This document shows positions 16,335-26,300 of a stretch of DNA of 33,738 bases, one piece after another. The notes under the pieces were generated by a model. The model was not told the DNA's origin. It ran no database searches and saw only the letters and a program-made list of their open reading frames with translations. Origin of the DNA: Mucilaginibacter sp. (GTDB taxonomy: Bacteria > Bacteroidota > Bacteroidia > Sphingobacteriales > Sphingobacteriaceae); contig JAQNCM010000173.1 in assembly GCA_029237615.1 (NCBI GenBank), positions 1-33,738 on the forward strand. Direction: 5' to 3'. The first letter of the stretch is position 1. Each line of letters starts with the position of its first letter. The position numbers and the translations under genes are program-made.

Positions 16335-19300
16335 TTAAACCGCCGTTGTAATAGCATCATCCTCATCCTCATCGTGCCCACGTTTGCTGCGTATTTTTTC
16401 CTGCAGGGTTTGAAAAATAATAAACAGGATCGGTATTGCAAAAACACCCACAACGGTACCTATAAACATGCCGCCAACAGCACCGGTACCAATTGAGCGG
16501 TTACCAAAAGCACCCGCACCGGTTGAGAACATTAAGGGCATTATACCAAAAATAAATGCAAATGAGGTCATTAAAATGGGTCGTAAACGGGCTTCGGCTC
16601 CTTCAATGGCGGCTTGCACAATATTCATCCCGGCACGCCTGCGGTCCAGTGCAAACTCAACAATTAAAATTGCATTTTTAGAGAGCAGGCCGATAAGCAT
16701 GATAAGGGAGATCTGCACATAAATATTGCTGTCTATACCGGCTATTTTCGCAAAAAGGTAAGTGCCTGTTAAACCGATGGGCAATGATAACAACACAGCG
16801 AAGGGTAAAATATAGCTTTCATATTGCGCGCTCAGTAAAAAATAAACAAATACCAGGCAAAGGATAAATATGTAAAGAGATTGTGTGCCAGATGAAATTT
16901 CTTCGCGTGTTAATCCCGAAAAATCGTAGCCGTAGCCGGGCGGCAGTTTCTCTGCAGCTACAGCTTTTATCGCTTTAATGGCGTCTCCGGTGCTGTAGCC
17001 TGGCTTTGGTAAGCCTGTAACCGATACGGCTGTAAATAAGTTAAAACGCTCTATCGATTCTGGCCCGAATACTTTGGTGAGTGTGATAAACTCGGTAATG
17101 GGCGCCATGGTGCCGTTTGTATTGCGTACAAAAATTTTATTTAAGCCCGTTGGATTAGCACGGTAATCATAATCGGCCAGAACCATTACCCTGTACTGCT
17201 TGCCAAATAGGATAAAATTAGAGGCATACAGGCCACCATAATAACCCTGCAAAGTATTTACTACTGAATTTACCGATATGCCCGCCTCTTTACATTTAGC
17301 TACATTTACATCCACCTGGTACTGTGGGAAATTTGGATTGAAGGAAGTATTGGTATTCTGAATTTCGGGGCGTTTATTTAATGCCGCTAAAAAGTCGCCG
17401 GTGACTTTAAAAAGTTCTGATGGGGTGTGGCCGCCTTTATCCTGCAGCTGGAATTGAAAACCGCTGCCGGCACCAAAACCCTGTATGGTCGGGGGCGAGA
17501 AAAAGAAAATGTTAGCCTCGTGAATACCGCCTATTTTTGAATAAAGCTGGCCGATAACGCTTTGGATATTGTCATTTTTCCTTTGATCCCATGTTTTTAG
17601 CTTGACGATCACCATGCCGTAGGCGCTTCCGCTGCCCGCTAAAAAATTAAACCCGACTATCTGCAACGATTTTCGTACCGACGGCAGTGCGCGGGCTATG
17701 CTGTCAATCTTTTTGGTGATAGCGGCGGTACGCTGCATGCCCGATGCCGGTGGCAAACTGATACTGGCGAAAATTGTTCCCTGGTCTTCGCTGGGAACAA
17801 AGCTGGATGGCGTGGTTTTAATAAGAATGCCTAAGGACAGTGCGAATAGGGCTATTACAATTACTACTATCCATTTTTTATTGGCCAAAAAGCCAACAGA
17901 GCGTTTATAGTTATTAACCACTGTAAAAAAAGCAGAATCAAAGCGGGTATAGAACCAGTTAAACCAGCGTTTCTTTTTATGTTCTTCGGAGTGCGGCTTC
18001 AAAAATATGGCACATAAAGCCGGACTCAAGGTTAAGGCGTTTACTGCTGAAAGCAGGATTGCTACCGCCAGCGTGATGCCAAACTGTTTATAAAATACGC
18101 CTGTGGATCCCGTAATAAACGTAACCGGCAAAAATACGGCCGACATAACAAGGGTGATGGAGATGATGGCTCCTGCTATTTCGCTCATCGCGTCTACTGA
18201 AGCTTTGCGGGCCGATTTATAGCCTTTATCCAGTTTGGCATGCACAGCCTCAACTACCACAATGGCGTCATCCACAACAATCCCTATTGCAAGCACCATT
18301 GCAAATAGCGTGAGCAGGTTTATGGTAAAACCAAACAGACTTAAAAAAAAGAAGGTACCTACAATTGCCACCGGTACTGCAATAGCCGGAATAAGGGTTG
18401 AACGGAAATCCTGCAGAAAAATAAATACAACAATAAACACCAATATGAAGGCCTCAACCAGTGTGCTGATCACTTTTTCGATAGAGGCGTTAAGATATTC
18501 ATTGGCATCAACCATGTAGGTGATCTTTAATCCTTTCGGGAAAGACGCCGAAGCAGTTTCGAGAATGCTTTTTGTTTGGTTTATTACATCGCGGGCATTG
18601 GATCCTGATGCCTGGGTAATGCCCACACCAATGGAGGGCAGGCCATTTGTTTTCAGGTCGACAGAGTAATCCATTGCGCCCAGCTCGATGCGTGCTACAT
18701 CGTTTAAGTGTAATAACTGGCCTTTACCTACTGATTTTAAAATGATGTTCCCAAATTCAGCAGTGTTTTTTAGCCTCCCGGTATATCTTATTACATATTG
18801 AAACGACTCATCGCTGTTTTCTCCGAACTTGCCTGGCGCTGCCTCAATATTCTGTTCATTTAAGGCATTGGTTATGTCATCAGGAATGAGTCCATAACGC
18901 GACATTACATCCGGCTTTAACCATATCCGCATGGAGTAATCCCTCGATGTGAAGATCTGCGTATTACCTACGCCGTTTACACGCTGAATGGCCGGCACCA
19001 GGTTTATCTTTGCATAATTTTGCAGAAAGGTTGCATCAAAAGTTTTGTTATCGCTCGAGAGGACAAATATAAGCAGGTTGCTGTTTTGGCTTTTAGTTAC
19101 TGTAACACCTGCCTGGGTAACTACCTGTGGCAAAAGACTGGTAGCACGTGACACGCGGTTTTGAACGTTTACAGCAGCAAGGTCGGGATTGGTACCTACC
19201 TTAAAAAAAATTGAAATAGATGCCGACCCATCATTACCTGCAGATGAGGTTATGTAGGTCATGTTCTCAACCCCGTTTATCTGTTCTTCCAGGGGGATGA

Positions 19301-19484
19301 TCACACTCTTAAGCACCACATCGGCATTGGCACCACTATAATTAGCAGATACCTGCACGGTGGGCGGTGCTATATCCGGGTATTGTGAAATGGGAAGGTT
19401 TACCAACCCGATCACTCCCAGGATAACAAGCAATACCGAGATGACAGTGGATAATACAGGCCGCTCTATGAATCTTTTTAACAT
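16335..19484 (-). CDS. Efflux RND transporter permease (HAE1/AcrB type)
   Basis: 1049 aa; MLKRFIERPVLSTVISVLLVILGVIGLVNLPISQYPDIAPPTVQV, GIVVDDAIVVVEAV. Confidence 0.96.
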   Translation of the reverse strand: MLKRFIERPVLSTVISVLLVILGVIGLVNLPISQYPDIAPPTVQVSANYSGANADVVLKSVIIPLEEQINGVENMTYITSSAGNDGSASISIFFKVGTNPDLAAVNVQNRVSRATSLLPQVVTQAGVTVTKSQNSNLLIFVLSSDNKTFDATFLQNYAKINLVPAIQRVNGVGNTQIFTSRDYSMRIWLKPDVMSRYGLIPDDITNALNEQNIEAAPGKFGENSDESFQYVIRYTGRLKNTAEFGNIILKSVGKGQLLHLNDVARIELGAMDYSVDLKTNGLPSIGVGITQASGSNARDVINQTKSILETASASFPKGLKITYMVDANEYLNASIEKVISTLVEAFILVFIVVFIFLQDFRSTLIPAIAVPVAIVGTFFFLSLFGFTINLLTLFAMVLAIGIVVDDAIVVVEAVHAKLDKGYKSARKASVDAMSEIAGAIISITLVMSAVFLPVTFITGSTGVFYKQFGITLAVAILLSAVNALTLSPALCAIFLKPHSEEHKKKRWFNWFYTRFDSAFFTVVNNYKRSVGFLANKKWIVVIVIALFALSLGILIKTTPSSFVPSEDQGTIFASISLPPASGMQRTAAITKKIDSIARALPSVRKSLQIVGFNFLAGSGSAYGMVIVKLKTWDQRKNDNIQSVIGQLYSKIGGIHEANIFFFSPPTIQGFGAGSGFQFQLQDKGGHTPSELFKVTGDFLAALNKRPEIQNTNTSFNPNFPQYQVDVNVAKCKEAGISVNSVVNTLQGYYGGLYASNFILFGKQYRVMVLADYDYRANPTGLNKIFVRNTNGTMAPITEFITLTKVFGPESIERFNLFTAVSVTGLPKPGYSTGDAIKAIKAVAAEKLPPGYGYDFSGLTREEISSGTQSLYIFILCLVFVYFLLSAQYESYILPFAVLLSLPIGLTGTYLFAKIAGIDSNIYVQISLIMLIGLLSKNAILIVEFALDRRRAGMNIVQAAIEGAEARLRPILMTSFAFIFGIMPLMFSTGAGAFGNRSIGTGAVGGMFIGTVVGVFAIPILFIIFQTLQEKIRSKRGHDEDEDDAITTAV

Positions 19485-19574
19485 ATTTTTTTGTGTGAGA
19501 GATGTAATACTTTACGCTCCCATTATTGAGATTTCCTTTCCTGCCGACGCACTTGCGCCTTAGTTATCTTGAAT

Positions 19575-20789
19575 TTAATTAAGTCCTTTATAAAGGGTTT
19601 CACCATTAACTTCAACTGGCTTAATTTCGGTTCCGTCTTTTAAATTATTTGCACCTTCGGCAATTATCCTGTCACCGTTTTGCAGCCCTCCTGTTATAAT
19701 GTAAAACTGGCCGGGCGTACTCTCCATAACGGTAATGGCAACATTTTTTATCTTGTTGTGGCTGTCAACCAGGTAAGCAAACCGCTTGTCCTGCAACTCA
19801 TAGGTAACATTCTGTGGAACTGCTATTGCACTTTTAATAGTCTTGGGTATTCTTATAATTGCGCTGCTGCCGCTACGTAACAGCCCCCTTGGATTAGCAA
19901 AAGCCGCTCTGAAGTTGGCAGAACCGGTACTGGTGTTGATGAGACCGTTCACGGTTTCAACCTTTCCCTTGTACGCATAGGCGGTACCATCAGACAGTAC
20001 AAGCGTAACCTGCGGGATGCTATTTAATTTGGCACGAAAGCTTGTATTGCTGCTGTCACGACTAAAACCGAGTAGCTGCTTTTCGTTCATTGCAAAATAG
20101 GCGTAAACAGTAGCTGTATTATAAACGGTAGTTAAGGGATCAGTGGTAGTGCTGGTAACCAGGCTGCCTAACTTATAAGGTAGTGAGCCTATCACGCCGT
20201 TAACGGGGCTTACAATGGTGGTATAGCCTAAATTCATCCGTGCATTTTCCAGTGAGGCTTTAGCCTGTGCCAGGGCAGCCTGCTTTGATTGCAGTGTATA
20301 CTGGGCCGATTCAAGCTCATAACGGCTGATGATTTCTTTTTCTACCAGCGGTTTAACTTTATTAACCTGTAACGTGGCAGTATTGATATCGGCTTCTGCA
20401 GTTTTTATTCCTGCTTCGGCCGTGCGCACTTCCTGTTCATATTGCGGCGCTTTTATCTTGAATAATAACTGCCCCTTGTTAACCAGCGAACCTTCATCAA
20501 CATAAATTTTTTCTACATAGCCATCCACCTTCGGTCTTATTTCGATATTCTGAAGACCCTGGATACTTGCCGGATAATCAGTTGTTAAGGTTACCTGCCG
20601 GGGATGCAAAGTAACCACCCTATAAGTTGGTATAGCCTGTGCATTTCCACCATTTTCTTGCTGGCCTTTGCTGCCGCACGAATACAGAAATAGCAAGCCT
20701 GGCAGCGCCAGAACAATTATTTTTTTGTTAAGACTGTAGCAGCCTCGCAAACAATAACAGTAGCTGTGTAAAATTTTATTGATGTTCAT
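19575..20789 (-). CDS. Efflux RND transporter periplasmic adaptor (MFP/AcrA-like)
   Basis: Lipoprotein-type N-terminus, IRPKVDGYVEKIYVDEGSLVNKGQLLFKI, coiled coil, TIVSPVNGVIG. Confidence 0.95.
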   Translation of the reverse strand: MNINKILHSYCYCLRGCYSLNKKIIVLALPGLLFLYSCGSKGQQENGGNAQAIPTYRVVTLHPRQVTLTTDYPASIQGLQNIEIRPKVDGYVEKIYVDEGSLVNKGQLLFKIKAPQYEQEVRTAEAGIKTAEADINTATLQVNKVKPLVEKEIISRYELESAQYTLQSKQAALAQAKASLENARMNLGYTTIVSPVNGVIGSLPYKLGSLVTSTTTDPLTTVYNTATVYAYFAMNEKQLLGFSRDSSNTSFRAKLNSIPQVTLVLSDGTAYAYKGKVETVNGLINTSTGSANFRAAFANPRGLLRSGSSAIIRIPKTIKSAIAVPQNVTYELQDKRFAYLVDSHNKIKNVAITVMESTPGQFYIITGGLQNGDRIIAEGANNLKDGTEIKPVEVNGETLYKGLN

Positions 20790-21034
20790 TAAAAATTGTG
20801 ATAGTTTAATCAGGATAACCGGTTGGCAAAGATAATAGCATTTATGATATCGTTCGATGATTTTCGGGTATTCATTTAATAAATTATGATCACGTAAATT
20901 AATTATTTATATCGGGCTGTAGCAATCATCCTAATCAGTTGTAGTTTATTTCCAACGTTTTGCCTTTACTTATTAAGTCTCCGCTAAATGTATTTTGTTA
21001 CAGCAACCTGATAAATTTTTTATTGTGCCGCAGC

Positions 21035-21787
21035 TTATACCCACCTGCTCAAAAACTGGCTGAAGCTTTCTTTATACTGGTCGCCTACGCTGATATTGAT
21101 CTTGCCAATCTGCAGCGCGTTACGGGTAATGGAATTAATCTTATCCAACGAAACAATAAAGGAGCGGTGTACACGCATAAATCGTTTAGGAGGCAGTTTT
21201 TCTTCAAGCGATTTGAGGCTGGTAAGGGATAGTATGGGTTTTTCAGCGCTTTTGAGCCAAACTTTCACATAATCCTTTAAGCCCTCAATATAAAGGATAT
21301 CATTTAACGCAATACGTACCAAATGGTATTCCACTTTTAAAAAGAGGTATTCGTCTTCTATACGCTCTTCGGGAGCAGCAGCAGTGGCCGTTGCCGGGGT
21401 GTTTGATTTTTCGAGCAGTTCACAATAGGCCAATGCTTTATTGGCTGCATGCAAAAACTCTTCGTAGTTAAAGGGTTTCAGCAAATAGTCCAGCGCATCC
21501 ACGCGGTAGCCCTCCAGCGCAAATTGGTTATACGCAGTTGTAAAAATGATACGGGGTTTGTTGCTTTTACTATTGTCCAGCACACGTGCGAGCTCGATAC
21601 CGTTCAAATCGGGCATCTGGATGTCTAAAAACAATACATCTATTTTTTGCGAATGGATGGCTCTTAACGCTTCTACCGCACTGGAGAACTTGCCCGCAAG
21701 CTTTAAAAACGGTGTTTGTTCAATAAACGAAGCCACCAGGCCGAGTGCCAGCGGCTCATCATCAACAGCTATGCAATTTAATATCAT
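21035..21787 (-). CDS. LytTR-type response regulator
   Basis: REC (CIAVDDEPLA, DVLFLDIQMPDLNG) plus LytTR DNA-binding domain (FMRVHRSFIVSLDKI). Confidence 0.95.
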   Translation of the reverse strand: MILNCIAVDDEPLALGLVASFIEQTPFLKLAGKFSSAVEALRAIHSQKIDVLFLDIQMPDLNGIELARVLDNSKSNKPRIIFTTAYNQFALEGYRVDALDYLLKPFNYEEFLHAANKALAYCELLEKSNTPATATAAAPEERIEDEYLFLKVEYHLVRIALNDILYIEGLKDYVKVWLKSAEKPILSLTSLKSLEEKLPPKRFMRVHRSFIVSLDKINSITRNALQIGKINISVGDQYKESFSQFLSRWV

Positions 21788-22866
21788 GACAGATCGAGCG
21801 TTAAGTGAATCGAATAAATATTTTCAGATGTATTATCATCGATCAGCAAAGTATACTTGCCGGGATATAAAAGGTCGAGCCTGCGGCGGGTATTGTTAAG
21901 CCCTATGCCGCTGCCTTCCTCTAAGTTATTACTTTGTTCTTTAATAATACTATTTACTACAATTAATTCTACCACATTATTTTTTTGTTCAACCACTATG
22001 TTGATGTGACTCTGTTGGGTGGCGCTTACGCCATGTTTAAAAGCATTTTCTATAAAGGGTAAGAATAACATTGGCGCAATAGCCATTTCCCTAAGGGCTG
22101 TAGGTGAGTCAAATTCGATTTTAACCACATCAGTTAACCGCAGCTGCATCAGGCTGATATAGTCTTTTATAAAAGCAATCTCCTGGCTTAACCGGGTAGT
22201 GGCATTCTGCGTATCATACAACACATAACGCATCATTCTTGATAACTGATGGATGGCTTTACGGGAGGTATTGGCGTTTACGAGCGTAAGCGCATAAATA
22301 TTATTAAGGGTATTAAAAAAGAAATGAGGGTTAATCTGTGCCTTCAGAAATGACAGTTCAGAGGTCACCCGGTCCTGCTCCATCTCCTGGTGTACCTGTT
22401 TATCGTGCTGCCATTTTTGTATAGTGGTGATACTTGTGCTGATACCCATAACCAGGGCGCTGGTACCAATAAGGGACGCCAGTATAAAGGGATCCCAATG
22501 ATGACCGTGCGGGCGGTGCTTTTGAGGCACACCTTTGTGAAAAGCAGCATCCATCAACTGGTGCAGGTTTAGCCAATCGTCAACATAGCTGCTAAATATT
22601 GCAATAACAGCCACTACGCTAACTGCTGCCAATAAATAAATACCATTTTGGTTTTTTAATAAAAGTTTGGGTACCAGTACAAACGAATTCAAATAAAACG
22701 CAACTACCAGCAGGATGAATGTGATGCCATTCTTTACCCATAACTGGTAAGGTATTGCGATGTTTAATGTTAACGGCTGAAAGAAAAACAGCATGCCAAG
22801 AACGGCCCATATCAATACATGTATAATTATGGTTACCAGCTTACTTTTGGATTTTGTAATGATCAT
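21784..22866 (-). CDS. LytS-type sensor histidine kinase
   Basis: Four N-terminal TM helices, LKAQINPHFFFNTLNNIYAL, PMLFLPFIENAFKHG; 4-bp ATGA overlap with the LytTR gene. Confidence 0.95.
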   Translation of the reverse strand: MIITKSKSKLVTIIIHVLIWAVLGMLFFFQPLTLNIAIPYQLWVKNGITFILLVVAFYLNSFVLVPKLLLKNQNGIYLLAAVSVVAVIAIFSSYVDDWLNLHQLMDAAFHKGVPQKHRPHGHHWDPFILASLIGTSALVMGISTSITTIQKWQHDKQVHQEMEQDRVTSELSFLKAQINPHFFFNTLNNIYALTLVNANTSRKAIHQLSRMMRYVLYDTQNATTRLSQEIAFIKDYISLMQLRLTDVVKIEFDSPTALREMAIAPMLFLPFIENAFKHGVSATQQSHINIVVEQKNNVVELIVVNSIIKEQSNNLEEGSGIGLNNTRRRLDLLYPGKYTLLIDDNTSENIYSIHLTLDLS

Positions 22867-23004
22867 TTCATTGGTTATTAAATTAAGTTAAACAGGTGAT
22901 GGCTGTTATTGCAGATATATCTGCAAATGAATTAAATATTCACGTAATCAACTACTTAACTGAATGGCAATATTACAAAGGTAATTCTCATAAAGCCAAT
23001 AATA

Positions 23005-23035
23005 ATCTATCAACAGGCAAAACTTACCGACCAGC
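23005..23035. promoter_or_regulatory. Degenerate 21-bp-period direct repeat in the LytS upstream region
   Basis: ATCTATCAAC (23005-23014) and ACCGACCAGC (23026-23035); each 7/10 to ATAGACCAAC. Confidence 0.35.
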
Positions 23036-23111
23036 GGCTAATAATAAACTTTAAAACATTGCTGTTACTAAATGCGTGTTAAAACACTGTTTTTGTAGTG
23101 CAAATAGCGGT

Positions 23112-23142
23112 TTTTATCTACTTGTTTAACGCGTTGGTCTAT
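23112..23142. promoter_or_regulatory. GTTGGTCTAT half-site plus degenerate partner, 21-bp period
   Basis: TTTTATCTAC (23112-23121) and GTTGGTCTAT (23133-23142); the latter is the exact reverse complement of 8701-8710. Confidence 0.45.
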
Positions 23143-23199
23143 TCTGTTTTTTGGTATGCTGGGTTTGGTATTGTTTTGCTATATCTAAATTAAATAAGC

Positions 23200-26052
23200 A
23201 TGAAATTTTTATACCTTCTTATAGTTGTAACCTTCCTCATCGGACTAAAAGCGGATGCACAAACCGCTCGTGATGTGCATGGCACGATAATGGACTCAAC
23301 AAAGGTCACCCTACCGGGTTCAACCGTTAAAATTTTAACAGGCTCCGACAGCACTACTACCATAACCGACGCCAAAGGCGCTTTTGTATTCCCCGCGATT
23401 AAAACAAACCAGTTCAGTTTGGTTATACAGTCAATCGGCTTTGAGCCGATAAAACGTCATTTTGTAATGGACAATACTAATCAGCCGGTTTTTTTAAGAC
23501 CGGTAATTTTAAAAGCTTCTACCACTATGCTGAACACGGTGGTGATATCAGACGTATTACCGGTTAAAATTAAAGAGGATACCGTGGAATTTAATACCGC
23601 TGCTTATAAGGTACGAGATGGTGCACCTATTGAAGATGTGATAAAAAAGATTCCGGGCGCCGATGTAGATGCCAGTGGTAACATCACCTTCCAGGGAAAA
23701 AGCGTTACCAAAGTAAGGGTTAACGGAAAAGACTTTTTTGGTGGTGATTTAAAAACTGCCACACAAAACTTGCCTGCCGATGCTGTCCAAAATGTGCAGA
23801 TGGTAAATGATTATGGCGACCAGGCCAACCTAACCGGAATAAAAACCGGCGAACCCGAAACGATATTAAACATCAACATAAAACCAAGCCGTAACCACGG
23901 GTATTTTGGCCAGGCCAGCGTAGGCGACGGACGGGATGCAATACCACAAGTAGCTGGGAACAAAGATGCAAACCGGTTTTTGGCACAAGCTAACCTTTTT
24001 AATTTTGAGGGCAGCAGGCAGATTGCCGTGTTAGGTAACCTTAACAACACCAACACCAATCTGTTCAATTTTGGTGGTGGCGGCGGCGGCGGCAGAACGG
24101 GCGGCGGTGGCCCTCCGGGAGGCAATAATGTTAGCAATGGCATTACTACTGCGCGATCCATCGGCTTTAATTACCGTGACTCATGGGGGAAAAAGATCAC
24201 TGTTTATGGCAGCTATAGCTTTTCTGACAACACGGTGAATACCGTCAGCTCAACGCTTCAAAATAATATTTCGCTTACCAGTCCCAGTACAAACACACAA
24301 AGCAACACTGAAACCGATCAGAAAAAGAACCACAGGTTTACCTTTAATATGGAGTACAAGCCTGATACCGTCAATTATTTAAAAATAAGTCCCTCGTATT
24401 CGTACGCCGGGCTAAACACCAACCAATTTGGAGCTAACTTACTTGCCAGGGATACGACTACACTCTCAAACTATAACTATAAAACGCTGAGTCATTCATC
24501 GGCACCAAATTATGGTATAAATGTACTTTATAACCACAGATTTAATGGACATGGGCGCAATTTCAGTGTAAACGTTGGCACCGGCCGCTCCACAAGCAAT
24601 CAGTATCAAAATCCTGTTTATACATATATTTCTGGTGCTGCCAACGCACCTTTAGATCAGTTTATTAATACCAACAGTCGTACCGATACCGTGGGAGCAT
24701 ATTTCTCCTACATTGAGCCCATATCCAGGCGCTCCTACATTGAGGTGAACTACAACTATAAACATTCTTACACCACAGCTGATAAACAAACAGATACCTT
24801 AACTTCAAACGGCCAGGTTAATAATTACGCGTTGCTTAGTAACCAGTATAATTTCACTTTTATCACCAATCGTTTTGGTTTAAACTACCGTTTTGTTGAA
24901 AAGAAATACAATTATGTTTTAGGAGTAACCGCACAACCTTCGTTATTGGAAGGCAGCTCGCCAATAAGCGGTGCAACACGTATGCAGGCGTTTAACTTTT
25001 CGCCAAACGCGCATTTCATTTATAACTTTTCGCGCACCCAGTCGTTGAGCGCCAACTATAGCGGCAGCAGCAATCAACCAACTTATTCAGAATTGCAGCC
25101 GGTTACCGATTTTTCAAACGCATCCTATCCAATAACCGGTAACCCCGATCTGAAACCGGAGTATAACAACAGTTTCTCCATACGGTACAATAAGTTTAAT
25201 TTCGAGTCGGGCAACGTGTTCTTCAGTAATTTCTCGTTTGTGCAAACAGATAATAAAATAGTATCTAATACTACCAATTATCCCCGCGTTTATACACCGA
25301 ACAGCAAATTTGCAGGTACTGTGGCCACCAATTATTTAAATGCTCCCGGGTATTATTCAGCCCAGGCTTTTTATGTATTTGCCAAACCCTGGGACAAACG
25401 TAAGTACAACCTGTTTTTTGTAGGAAACCTATCTTACAATAATAACATATCCTACATCACCAATGTGGATGCAGCGACTTATGATATGACAACCGAGAAA
25501 AACATTGCCAAAACCATTGTGGCCTCGCAGAGTGTACGTTTCAGGGTTGATATTACCGATGTTATTGATGCCCAGTTAAGTACTACTTATAGTGTTAACT
25601 CATCCAAAAACTCAATCAACCAACCGGGTATCCAGGATAATTTCAGAACATTGGTATTGGGAGTAAATGGTAAAAACTACGTGTGGAAAGATTGGACCTA
25701 CAGCTATGATTACTCAAAAACACTTTACTATGGCTACAAGGGAGCAACCAACCCCAATATATTTAATACTTACATAGAGCGCAGGTTTTTAAAGGGCAAC
25801 ATGGCAACGCTGCGTTTATCGCTAATGGATGCATTTAACCAAAACACCGGTTATACCAGCACTCAAAACGGTAACTTTATTACACAAACAAATGTGAACA
25901 GGTTAGGGCGTTATTACCTGCTCACCTTTACATACCGTTTCCAGAAGATGGCCGGTAAAGCGCCAAATATGGGGCCAGGTGGCTTTGGAGGTCGTCCGCC
26001 AGGTGGTGGTCCGGGTGGCCCGCCTCCGGGTGGTGGCCCGTCGGCCGATTAA
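23200..26052 (+). CDS. Large outer-membrane beta-barrel protein with N-terminal carboxypeptidase-regulatory-like domain (TonB-receptor-like)
   Basis: Signal peptide, DVHGTIMDSTKVTLPGSTVKI domain, plug-like VIKKIPGADVDASGNITFQGKSVTKVRVNGKDFFGGD, long beta-barrel; Gly/Pro-rich internal and C-terminal tracts. Confidence 0.9.
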   Translation: MKFLYLLIVVTFLIGLKADAQTARDVHGTIMDSTKVTLPGSTVKILTGSDSTTTITDAKGAFVFPAIKTNQFSLVIQSIGFEPIKRHFVMDNTNQPVFLRPVILKASTTMLNTVVISDVLPVKIKEDTVEFNTAAYKVRDGAPIEDVIKKIPGADVDASGNITFQGKSVTKVRVNGKDFFGGDLKTATQNLPADAVQNVQMVNDYGDQANLTGIKTGEPETILNINIKPSRNHGYFGQASVGDGRDAIPQVAGNKDANRFLAQANLFNFEGSRQIAVLGNLNNTNTNLFNFGGGGGGGRTGGGGPPGGNNVSNGITTARSIGFNYRDSWGKKITVYGSYSFSDNTVNTVSSTLQNNISLTSPSTNTQSNTETDQKKNHRFTFNMEYKPDTVNYLKISPSYSYAGLNTNQFGANLLARDTTTLSNYNYKTLSHSSAPNYGINVLYNHRFNGHGRNFSVNVGTGRSTSNQYQNPVYTYISGAANAPLDQFINTNSRTDTVGAYFSYIEPISRRSYIEVNYNYKHSYTTADKQTDTLTSNGQVNNYALLSNQYNFTFITNRFGLNYRFVEKKYNYVLGVTAQPSLLEGSSPISGATRMQAFNFSPNAHFIYNFSRTQSLSANYSGSSNQPTYSELQPVTDFSNASYPITGNPDLKPEYNNSFSIRYNKFNFESGNVFFSNFSFVQTDNKIVSNTTNYPRVYTPNSKFAGTVATNYLNAPGYYSAQAFYVFAKPWDKRKYNLFFVGNLSYNNNISYITNVDAATYDMTTEKNIAKTIVASQSVRFRVDITDVIDAQLSTTYSVNSSKNSINQPGIQDNFRTLVLGVNGKNYVWKDWTYSYDYSKTLYYGYKGATNPNIFNTYIERRFLKGNMATLRLSLMDAFNQNTGYTSTQNGNFITQTNVNRLGRYYLLTFTYRFQKMAGKAPNMGPGGFGGRPPGGGPGGPPPGGGPSAD

Positions 26053-26161
26053 TATTTTATCCTGTAACAATCTGTGCAAGAAGAGCGTCTTATCAACGAA
26101 AAAAAAGCTATAACTGGCATAATATAAAGAGCTTAGGGTTCTCTTAAGGGAGCATGAGAAA

Positions 26162-26184
26162 AGGCCGGAGTGAGACACCGGCCT
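26162..26184 (+). terminator. GC-rich hairpin, possible first terminator/attenuator
   Basis: AGGCCGG - AGTGAGACA - CCGGCCT; no strong T-run directly after. Confidence 0.5.
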
Positions 26185-26221
26185 GGATTTAGTTGATTGT
26201 TATTGATTTTTTAATCTTAAC

Positions 26222-26258
26222 AAAGCGTTCCGGGGTGAGATACGGAACGCTTTTTTTT
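26222..26258 (+). terminator. Strong Rho-independent terminator
   Basis: AAAGCGTTCCG - GGGTGAGATA - CGGAACGCTTT, with a T8 run ending at 26258. Confidence 0.85.
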
Positions 26259-26300
26259 GCAGGTTTCAGATTAAATACGAAAGTTTGTTGATTTGGGATT

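Noticed and set aside
24073-24122. GGT/GGC trinucleotide run as a possible repeat array or CRISPR
   Set aside because: It encodes a Gly-rich loop in frame with the barrel protein; no spacer structure.
23811-24161. Proline-rich 116-aa minus-strand ORF
   Set aside because: Reverse complement of the GGN-rich tract in the barrel protein gene, which explains the poly-Pro composition.
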